NCBI GenBank assembly: GCA_938084675.1
Contig: CALKGM010000001.1
Coordinates: 51,508-115,507, forward strand
Reading direction: 5' to 3'
Source: Candidatus Poseidoniaceae archaeon
Lineage (GTDB): Archaea > Thermoplasmatota > Poseidoniia > Poseidoniales > Poseidoniaceae
DNA length: 64,000 bases
Part shown: positions 1 to 7,713 of the stretch, piece after piece
Numbering within the stretch: position 1 is the first letter of the stretch
Layout of the letters: each line of letters opens with the position of its first letter
Made by a program: the position numbers and the translations under genes
Notes under the pieces: model-generated
Seen by the model: only the letters and a program-made list of their open reading frames with translations
Database searches by the model: none
What the model was told of the DNA's origin: nothing

Positions 1-548
1 TCGGTCAGTTGCCAGGATAGAAGGTTGTCTTTTCCGCTACCATCTGCAAACGTAAAATTATCTCCATTGTCTACTGCGATTGCCCAATCGTTGGACACTT
101 GAGGAGCAACGATATCTCCGAACGGAGGATTGACAAGAAGGAAGGACAGGGAAAGGAAGGTAAACGTGTAGAGAAAGGCAGCTCTAAACCAAGTTCCTTT
201 CGTGTAATGCTCGTGAAATCGCTCGGGCATGACGGTCCTGTGGATTTGTGGAATGAGAATTATCATGACCAAAGGCAACATGTAGAGGATGTCAGTTTTA
301 TCCATGGTGGTGGACGGCATGAGAACATAACGCATCAAGGCAGTCACAGTAAAAGCGAATAAAATCACCAGCCACATCGATGAGGTATCCGCCTTTTCTT
401 TGTTCACATATTTCACCGGGTCAAAGGGCTCAATACCTAAATCCGAACCAGAACGCCGTTTCTTTTTCTCATCAGCGGCCCCTCGTCCATCTCTGGACCT
501 ACGGTCGGATGCTTGAGCCGCGGCCATGGCTGTTTGGAGGTCCACCAT
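1..548 (-). CDS. membrane protein, truncated at window start (MVDLQTAMAAAQASDRRSRDGRG...MWLVILFAFTVTALMRYVLM...)
   Basis: Manual reverse-strand translation from CAT at 546-548; open to the window edge; at least 3 hydrophobic segments. Not in the ORF track because it lacks a stop in the window. Confidence 0.75.
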   Translation of the reverse strand, partial: MVDLQTAMAAAQASDRRSRDGRGAADEKKKRRSGSDLGIEPFDPVKYVNKEKADTSSMWLVILFAFTVTALMRYVLMPSTTMDKTDILYMLPLVMIILIPQIHRTVMPERFHEHYTKGTWFRAAFLYTFTFLSLSFLLVNPPFGDIVAPQVSNDWAIAVDNGDNFTFADGSGKDNLLSWQLT

Positions 549-678
549 ACCCCGTCGGGAGACGAGGGGGTGTTAGAACACTACGGTAAGGCGGCATCAA
601 AAATTTACCTCTTTTCAGGGCGATTGGGAAGATTGGCTTCCGATTTCTTCAAAGAGGGAAGGGCTCAGCGCAGGTTAA

Positions 679-808
679 GCCGGGGTGGCGTAGTTGGTAG
701 CGCGTCGGACTCATAGGGCAGCCATCAAGGCGATCGTATGACGTGCAAGCCCCTTGTGGTGTCTGAGACATCCGAAGGTCGCGGGTTCGAGCCCCGCTCC
801 CGGCACCA
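679..808 (+). tRNA. elongator tRNA-Met (CAT), intron 716-769, encoded CCA
   Basis: 7-bp acceptor GCCGGGG/TCCCGGC, D-stem GCGT/GCGC, anticodon stem TCGGA/TCCGA, T-arm GCGGG-TTCGAGC-CCCGC, A73, CCA. Intron sits at 37/38 with a canonical bulge-helix-bulge: CTCA(710-713)/TGAG(764-767), bulges TAG and ACA. Confidence 0.95.
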
Positions 809-888
809 CTGATGCATTCACTGCGTACGACATGACCTAACATTCAAGAGCGTTTCACGGGCAGTCGAGAGACCTAATCATTAAATTA

Positions 889-913
889 GACCAGCCGGTC
901 GGACCGACTGGTC
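889..913. promoter_or_regulatory. probable TetR operator (imperfect palindrome GACCAGCCGGTC-G-GACCGACTGGTC)
   Basis: 11 of 12 positions symmetric around a central G; ends 2 nt before the tetR ATG; AT-rich TATA-like ATTAAATTA just upstream. Confidence 0.7.
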
Positions 914-915
914 CA

Positions 916-1542
916 ATGCCTCTCACACGCTATGAGTCCATTGATGAAACCCTCAAGGCGAGGATTCTTGATGTATCCAAACAAGAGTTTGCCACGCATG
1001 GCTATGAAGGGGCTTCATACAACAAAATCATTCAAAAAATCGGTATCTCAAAAGGTTCAATGTACTATTACTTTGAAAACAAAGAAGATCTGTTCGTCAC
1101 GTGTTTTCTAGATGCGTTTGCACGTGCAACTGGAAGTTTTGATTTTGCAAAGGCTTCATTCCCCTTGACGGAGGACAAACCCACATATTGGAATTCAATC
1201 AAAGCGATGTCATCAAGGCAGTGGAATGATGTGTTTCAGCACCCGGTCTTAATGCCCCTCATGCGCCACTTGGTTTCACTGGGAACGGATCACCCCATTT
1301 TCAATAAGTTGAACGCAGAATGTGAGGGCTTGAGAGAGTATGGTGACATAATGGCCCTTCTTGAACATGGAGTGCATATTGGGGCAATACGTGATGATGT
1401 CCCCCTCCATGTGCTCATTCGCATGAACACCGAATATGAGGTATGGCTGTTGAAAGAAATGCAGGAAGGCCGCTTGAATGAACAACAAGTGGTTGACAAA
1501 TTCTTTGAGATGTTTAAACAACTCTTTGAAGCAAGAAGGTGA
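916..1542 (+). CDS. TetR/AcrR family transcriptional regulator
   Basis: N-terminal HTH: ILDVSKQEFATHGYEGASYNKIIQKIGISKGSMYYYFENKEDLF. Confidence 0.93.
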   Translation: MPLTRYESIDETLKARILDVSKQEFATHGYEGASYNKIIQKIGISKGSMYYYFENKEDLFVTCFLDAFARATGSFDFAKASFPLTEDKPTYWNSIKAMSSRQWNDVFQHPVLMPLMRHLVSLGTDHPIFNKLNAECEGLREYGDIMALLEHGVHIGAIRDDVPLHVLIRMNTEYEVWLLKEMQEGRLNEQQVVDKFFEMFKQLFEARR

Positions 1543-1547
1543 AATAA

Positions 1548-2261
1548 ATGAAAAAATTATTGCAAATGGAAAACCTAGAACGACATTACGAAACGCCTGC
1601 AGGCGTTGTCAAAGCGCTTGATGGCGTGACGTTTGAAATCCATGAGGGTGAGCGTGTCATTCTCCTTGGCCCGTCCGGCTCAGGAAAAACCACGCTCCTC
1701 AATTGTCTTTCAGCTCTTGACAGCCCAACCGGGGGCGAGTACACGTTCATGTCAAATCAAACGGATGCACTGGATGCAGTTCCCCGTAACAGTTCGGAGA
1801 AAATGACATCTTTCCGAAGAGATAATATTGGCTATGTGTTCCAATTTTTTAATCTCCTGCAAGACCTTACGGTTCTAGAGAACATCCTCCTCATACAGGA
1901 ACTGGCTGGCAAGAAAGACCCTGCAAGAGCAAAAGAGTTGTTGAAACTCGTCGGCCTTCAATCTGAAATTAACCGTTTCCCGGGTGAAATTAGCGGTGGA
2001 CAACAGCAGCGAGTAGCCATTGCACGAAGCATTGCAAAGCGTCCAACTCTTCTGCTGGGTGACGAACTCACTGGTAACCTTGACACAGAGACTTCAAACA
2101 AAGTCATGGAAGCCTTGGTGAGTGCCTGCAAGCAAGAAAACATCACTTCTGTGTTCGTCACTCACGACGAAGGTTTGGTCAAGTATGCGACAAGAGTGAT
2201 TCGAATAGACAGTGGGAAAATTGTTTCCGATGAGCATACGAACAACGATTCTTCTGAGTGA
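1548..2261 (+). CDS. ABC transporter ATP-binding protein (MacB/LolD type)
   Basis: Walker [12 protein letters not shown], signature [14 protein letters not shown], Walker [13 protein letters not shown]. Confidence 0.95.
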   Translation: MKKLLQMENLERHYETPAGVVKALDGVTFEIHEGERVILLGPSGSGKTTLLNCLSALDSPTGGEYTFMSNQTDALDAVPRNSSEKMTSFRRDNIGYVFQFFNLLQDLTVLENILLIQELAGKKDPARAKELLKLVGLQSEINRFPGEISGGQQQRVAIARSIAKRPTLLLGDELTGNLDTETSNKVMEALVSACKQENITSVFVTHDEGLVKYATRVIRIDSGKIVSDEHTNNDSSE

Positions 2262-2270
2262 GGTTTTACA

Positions 2271-4718
2271 ATGTCTGCCCTTCTCAACAAACGCTTAGCC
2301 CGAAGTTTGTGGCGAACCAAACTCCGACTTTCCGCTGTCATCCTCATGGTGTTCGTCGGCGTTTTTGCCGGCATCACCTTTGGCGGCTATGCATACAACC
2401 TCGGAGGCATGTACGATACCATGCAAGCCGATGATGAACGTGGTGCAAATCTTGCGGACCTTTGGATTGACAACCGTAGTGCTGCATGGACTCCCGAACA
2501 GGTCAATACCTTCTGCGATGCTTTGGGAGCCGCTTGGGATTCGTCAACGGTTTCTCAATCCCTTGATTCATGTGAAGGGCGTAGCGTGACCCAAGGTGCG
2601 ATGTTCCACACCAACACTACCGGTGAACACATCATCAATTCACTATGGCACGGCATTCCTGACGGCGCCAATGCAGACCGCGTATGGATGCCTGAAGGTC
2701 ACTCTGAAGGCCGAACGGCAGTTGCTGCCGATGAGATTGTCATCGATGCTCACGTCACTGCAGCGCTTGAACTCAGCCTTGGAGACACGGTAAGTATTGG
2801 AGCAGGAAATGCTACCGCAGATTTCACTCTTGTTGGAATGGGATACCATCCTCTGCACGTACTCATGGCCCCTGAGGGCACACTGTTTCCTCCTGAATCT
2901 GGAGAATACGTGGTAGGCTATCTCTCACATGCTGGAATGGCCCGCTTAACCGGCGAAGTCATCGGAACCAGCAACATCATCATGTTGGATGTTGAAGGGA
3001 CACCATCCTTTGACCTACCCGACACCAGTGAGTATGAAGGAGAGGACATTGACGCTGTGAAGGGGTTGGTGGATACCGCCCTTACTGAATCGGAACTCGA
3101 TGCCAGAGTGCGAGACCGCGGACAGAATGAACCCGTTGAGGTCATGCGACAGGACCTCAAAGGAACTGAGCGGACAACCGTCCCGTTTACCGTTATGATC
3201 GCATCAATTGCAGCAATTACGATTGTTTTGAGTCTACAGCGCTTGGTCCAAAGCCAGGCGAAGGAGATCGCAGTACTGCGAACACTTGGAGTCAAGCGCT
3301 CATCGCTTATGACCGGCTATCTCATTGCTCCGTTGGTGATTGGTGGCATTGGCTGTTTACTCGGAGTGTTAGCAGGGCCGAGTGGCATGAATGGAATGTT
3401 GGATTTCTACCAGGATTTAGTAGGCGTTCCAATTGTTGAACGCTCAGTACCACCATCAATTATCGGCACAGTCGTGAGTTCAACTATGATTGTTGTGTTC
3501 TTTTCAGGGGCATTTCCTGCCTGGAAGGCAAGCCGCCTTGACCCTTTGGCTGTTCTTAGCGGTCAAAACGAAATGCGAGTTGGCTCAAATCTCCTTCGCA
3601 AATTGACATCATGGATGCCAACGACGCTCGGGCTCTCGATTCGTTCGAGCATGCGTAAGCCGATTCGTCTGGCGATGACTTTTGTCGCAGTAGGAATCTC
3701 ATTGATGCTTTTCGGTTCGATTCAAATGATGTCCGCAGGACTCCAAGATACGATGGTTGGAAGTCTAGAAGACGACCAAACATGGGATGCACAAGTCTAC
3801 ATTATGCCGGAGGCGGAAGGTCCTGTTGTTGATTGGGCAGACAGCAATGGTGCATCGTATGAGATGATTATTGAAATGCCACTTGGTTCAGTGGCGGATG
3901 GCGATGGAGTTGACAGAGTGTTCACTCTTGTAGGCCTCGACTCATATGATGAAGGCATGCGTTCAGTTTCTGTCCTAGAAGGAGGCACGCCAACCGCAAA
4001 CGCTGCCGTCCCCAAAGTCATGATGGACGAAGGCAGCATGAACTTCCTTGACTGGCAGGTCGGTGACCAGCACACAGTGAACATCAATGGGGCGGAACAT
4101 GAAGTAGAAATTGTTGGCACCTCGGCCGCAGAATTGGCCCGTACGATGTATTTTGTTCGTGACGACCTGAGCGGTATTCTTGGCGTTAATACCACTTCGA
4201 TTTACCTTGATTTGCCTTCGGGAGTTGAGGTCAACTCTGCTCTAGGCGAGGTGTCGGTAGGAATTGTCGAGCGGCAAACACTCCTCAACGGAATCAACAG
4301 TTTAATCGACCAACAGACTCAAATCTTCCAGACAATGATGTATCTTGGACTTCTTTTCACGGTCGTAGTCATGTTCAATACCATGATCATGAACGTAGCC
4401 GAGCGAGACTTTGAACTCGCAACGCTTCGTGTCCTCGGTGCGTCAACCCGCAGCCTTGGGACGATGCTTCTGTTCGAAAGCCTCTTGATTGGTGTTATCG
4501 GTGGCATCGTTGGCGTCTTGTTTGCCTATGGCGGGGCTGTTGGGCTTGCTGCCTCGTTCTCTTCGTGGCAGTTCTTCGTTCCTGTGACGATTGTCCCGAG
4601 TGTTGCATGGCAACTTATGTCTGGAATCATTCTCATCGCTGTAGCAATGACGCCATTCGGTGTTTGGCGATTGAGAAAAATGAATCTCGTTGAGAAAATC
4701 AAAGACCTATCTCAGTGA
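2271..4718 (+). CDS. FtsX-like ABC transporter permease
   Basis: 815 aa, MacB/FtsX-type TM helices in two halves (e.g. EIAVLRTLGVKRSSLM, ELATLRVLGASTRSLGTMLLFE); directly follows the ATPase. Confidence 0.92.
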   Translation: MSALLNKRLARSLWRTKLRLSAVILMVFVGVFAGITFGGYAYNLGGMYDTMQADDERGANLADLWIDNRSAAWTPEQVNTFCDALGAAWDSSTVSQSLDSCEGRSVTQGAMFHTNTTGEHIINSLWHGIPDGANADRVWMPEGHSEGRTAVAADEIVIDAHVTAALELSLGDTVSIGAGNATADFTLVGMGYHPLHVLMAPEGTLFPPESGEYVVGYLSHAGMARLTGEVIGTSNIIMLDVEGTPSFDLPDTSEYEGEDIDAVKGLVDTALTESELDARVRDRGQNEPVEVMRQDLKGTERTTVPFTVMIASIAAITIVLSLQRLVQSQAKEIAVLRTLGVKRSSLMTGYLIAPLVIGGIGCLLGVLAGPSGMNGMLDFYQDLVGVPIVERSVPPSIIGTVVSSTMIVVFFSGAFPAWKASRLDPLAVLSGQNEMRVGSNLLRKLTSWMPTTLGLSIRSSMRKPIRLAMTFVAVGISLMLFGSIQMMSAGLQDTMVGSLEDDQTWDAQVYIMPEAEGPVVDWADSNGASYEMIIEMPLGSVADGDGVDRVFTLVGLDSYDEGMRSVSVLEGGTPTANAAVPKVMMDEGSMNFLDWQVGDQHTVNINGAEHEVEIVGTSAAELARTMYFVRDDLSGILGVNTTSIYLDLPSGVEVNSALGEVSVGIVERQTLLNGINSLIDQQTQIFQTMMYLGLLFTVVVMFNTMIMNVAERDFELATLRVLGASTRSLGTMLLFESLLIGVIGGIVGVLFAYGGAVGLAASFSSWQFFVPVTIVPSVAWQLMSGIILIAVAMTPFGVWRLRKMNLVEKIKDLSQ

Positions 4719-4756
4719 AGCGAACCTTTCATGTGGCGTCTTGACCTCCAACGGCT

Positions 4757-6112
4757 ATGGAAGGCCTCCCGAAACCCGGTGAACGCATCATTGCTACCGT
4801 CAAGACGCTAAACGGCGAAGCCACTCACGGGGGTTTGGTCTTACCTTCACCTGCACCCCGCCACATTTCAATCAAACTTGACAACGGTTACAATGTCAAC
4901 TATCCTCAAGAAAACATCATCTCTTGGGAGTATGCGCCATCGGCCCAAACAGCACCATCACCAACCCTCAATGCCCCAGCGGCTTCATCCGACCTGCCCA
5001 AAGTACGACTTATTCACACAGGTGGAACCATTGCATCGAAAGTTGATTATGCCACAGGTGCCGTTGATGCTCGGTTTGAACCAGAGGAACTTCTTGATGC
5101 CATTCCCGAACTCGCATCAATTGCACAACTTGACGCCCTCAAAATTGGGAACATGTTCAGCGATGACATACGTCCACAACACTGGAACTTGATGTCAGAG
5201 GCTTGCGCAGCAGCCTTTGCTGACGGCTGCCGTGGTGTTGTCATCTCTCATGGAACCGATACCATGCACATTACTGCCTCTGCCGTAGGGTTTGCCTTTG
5301 CTGGAAAAGGAGAAACGCCTCCCGGACCCATAGCGATGGTTGGCTCCCAGCGGTCAAGCGACCGTGGGTCATCCGACGCAACTGAAAATCTGCTTGCTGC
5401 CGTACATTGGGCAGCCTATGGCCCTGAGCCTACTGGCGAAGCTGGCGATGCATGCGTCGTTGTCATGCACGATTCTCAAAGCGACGGTACAATGGCTGTT
5501 CATTCTGGGTTTGCCGTTAGAAAGATGCACTCATCGAGACGCGATGCTTTTCAAGCAATCAACGGCAAGCCGCTAGCCCATGTCTCCATCACCTCTGAGG
5601 GCATTGAAACAAAACTGAATCCAGACTACCTCAAGATGCAAGAAAACAATCCAAGAAGACCCAAGACTCAACGCCCTACTAAGTTCGAGCAGGGTCAGCG
5701 CATTGCACAGTTCATGGCGGGACCGTGGCTTCACGCAGAGCATATTGAAGCCGTCATAGCCACAGGCGTACAAGGTGTCGTCATCCATGGAACCGGACTC
5801 GGACACCTCCCCATTGAGGACCCACAGAAAGACGCCCCTGAAAACATACAGTTGTGGCGAGTATTGACGCGCTGTATGAATCGGGAACTTCCAGTGGTTG
5901 TCGTGAATCAATGTATTCACGGCCCAGTCGACATGAATGTCTATTCGAAAGGACGGAAACAAATCGACATGGGAATACTCGGGCATGGCATCAGTTCTAC
6001 TCCTGAGGCGATTACTGTCAAAACCCACTGGTGCTTGTCTCAAGGACTTGATCTCAAACAGACCCTGGCGAAAAATCTCTGTGGAGAACACCGCGATAAC
6101 CTGTTTGAATGA
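4757..6112 (+). CDS. gatD: glutamyl-tRNA(Gln) amidotransferase subunit D (archaeal, asparaginase-like)
   Basis: N-terminal beta-barrel region then asparaginase motifs HTGGTIASKVDYATGAV and ISHGTDTMHITAS. Confidence 0.93.
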   Translation: MEGLPKPGERIIATVKTLNGEATHGGLVLPSPAPRHISIKLDNGYNVNYPQENIISWEYAPSAQTAPSPTLNAPAASSDLPKVRLIHTGGTIASKVDYATGAVDARFEPEELLDAIPELASIAQLDALKIGNMFSDDIRPQHWNLMSEACAAAFADGCRGVVISHGTDTMHITASAVGFAFAGKGETPPGPIAMVGSQRSSDRGSSDATENLLAAVHWAAYGPEPTGEAGDACVVVMHDSQSDGTMAVHSGFAVRKMHSSRRDAFQAINGKPLAHVSITSEGIETKLNPDYLKMQENNPRRPKTQRPTKFEQGQRIAQFMAGPWLHAEHIEAVIATGVQGVVIHGTGLGHLPIEDPQKDAPENIQLWRVLTRCMNRELPVVVVNQCIHGPVDMNVYSKGRKQIDMGILGHGISSTPEAITVKTHWCLSQGLDLKQTLAKNLCGEHRDNLFE

Positions 6113-6149
6113 GCGCACCAATCAAAAACCGACAAGGAGTGGAAGGTTC

Positions 6150-7712
6150 ATGCAGGGGGATTCGGCACATCGGCTTGAAGACCTCAAGGCAAAGCAAGAA
6201 GCTGCCCGTCTTGGTGGCGGATTGAAGCGACAAGAAGCAATACGCTCATCGGGAAGGGGGACGGCAAGAGACCGTCTTGGAATGCTCCTCGATGAAGGTT
6301 CATTTCTTGAAATAGATGCTTTTGTCACGCACCGTACTGATGACCACAATATGTTCCTTCACAAAACCCTCGGCGATGGAGTTGTTGCGGGACAAGGCAC
6401 CATCGACGGACGTAGGATCTACTGTTTTGCACAAGATTTCAGTGTCCATGGCGGTAGCATGGGCGAGATGCACGCCCTCAAAATTGCAAAAATCGTGGAG
6501 ATGGCAGAACGTGCAAAGGCTCCTCTTATCGCCATGTGGGATGGAGGGGGGCAACGCGCCCAAGATGGTGTCAATGCACTTGCTGGAACCGGCGAATTGT
6601 TGGACCGCTTGGTTCAATGCAGTGGAAGAATCCCTACGATTAGCATCGTACTGGGACCGGTAGTGGGTGCCTCAGCCCTCGCGGCATCGCTTTCTGACTT
6701 CACAATCCTCGGTGAAGAAAACGGCCAATTGTTCCTTTCATCCCCTCTAGAAACGCCCGAAGTGATCAACGGTGAAGTTGATGCGGCAGGATTGGGTGGT
6801 GCAAACCTCCATGCGTCCCGTTCTGGAATTGCATCCTTGATTGCTGACGATGAAGAAGACGCATGTGATTTAGCATGCATGCTCCTATCCTATCTCCCCG
6901 ACCATAACATGGCGGACCCTCCTTTTGTACCAACAGCGGACCCAATCGAACGCTCGAATGAGGTTTTGCAGGATGTTGTCCCCGACAATCCAAACAAACC
7001 CTATGACATGGTCACCGTAGTGGAAGAAGTCGTGGATGATGGTATGTTCATGGAACTCTTTTCCGCATATGCAGATAACATCATCATTGGATTTGCGCGC
7101 CTCAATGGAATGCCAATTGGAGTTGTTGGAAATCAGCCAAAGGTGCTTGCTGGGTGTCTTGATATTGACGCCTCGATCAAGGCGGCTCGATTTATTCGCA
7201 TGTGTGACGCATTCAATATTCCCCTCGTCACCTTTGAAGACGTACCGGGATTCCTTCCAGGCGTGGTTCAAGAATGGGGTGGAATCATCCGGCATGGTGC
7301 CAAATTGCTGTTTGCCTACGCAGAGGCAACCGTACCAAAATTGACTCTCGTTACACGCAAGGCTTACGGAGGCGCTTACCTGGCAATGTCCTGCAAGCAT
7401 TTACAGAGCGATTACAACGTTGCATGGCCAACTGCTGAACTGGCAGTCATGGGGGCAGAAGGCGCAGTGAACATCATTCACCGGAGAGAAATTCAAGCTG
7501 TTGAGGATGATGAAAAAGAAAACGTACGGCTTCGACTTGTTGATGAGTACAAGGCAAAGTTTGGCGACCCCTATGTCGCTGCTCGCAATGGATGGCTTGA
7601 TGACGTCATAGAGCCAGCGGAAAGCAGATTACGACTCATACGGGCCTTGAACATCCTAAAGAGCAAGCGGGAATGGTCACCGCCAAAGAAGCATGGAAAC
7701 ATTCCTTTGTGA
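6150..7712 (+). CDS. acyl-CoA (propionyl/acetyl-CoA) carboxylase, carboxyltransferase subunit
   Basis: Carboxyltransferase family motifs GRGTARDRLGMLLDEGSFLEID and YGGAYLAMSCKHLQSD. Start chosen at MQGDSAHRLEDLK, with a GGAGTGGAAGG purine-rich site upstream. Confidence 0.93.
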   Translation: MQGDSAHRLEDLKAKQEAARLGGGLKRQEAIRSSGRGTARDRLGMLLDEGSFLEIDAFVTHRTDDHNMFLHKTLGDGVVAGQGTIDGRRIYCFAQDFSVHGGSMGEMHALKIAKIVEMAERAKAPLIAMWDGGGQRAQDGVNALAGTGELLDRLVQCSGRIPTISIVLGPVVGASALAASLSDFTILGEENGQLFLSSPLETPEVINGEVDAAGLGGANLHASRSGIASLIADDEEDACDLACMLLSYLPDHNMADPPFVPTADPIERSNEVLQDVVPDNPNKPYDMVTVVEEVVDDGMFMELFSAYADNIIIGFARLNGMPIGVVGNQPKVLAGCLDIDASIKAARFIRMCDAFNIPLVTFEDVPGFLPGVVQEWGGIIRHGAKLLFAYAEATVPKLTLVTRKAYGGAYLAMSCKHLQSDYNVAWPTAELAVMGAEGAVNIIHRREIQAVEDDEKENVRLRLVDEYKAKFGDPYVAARNGWLDDVIEPAESRLRLIRALNILKSKREWSPPKKHGNIPL

Positions 7713-7713
7713 T

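Noticed and set aside
649-843. 64-aa minus-strand ORF
   Set aside because: Lies over the intron-containing tRNA-Met; a translation artefact of structured RNA sequence.
5573-6121. 182-aa ORF antisense to gatD
   Set aside because: Opposite strand of a strongly supported conserved gene; no RBS or recognisable family.
6885-7400. 171-aa ORF antisense to carboxyltransferase
   Set aside because: Antisense shadow ORF.
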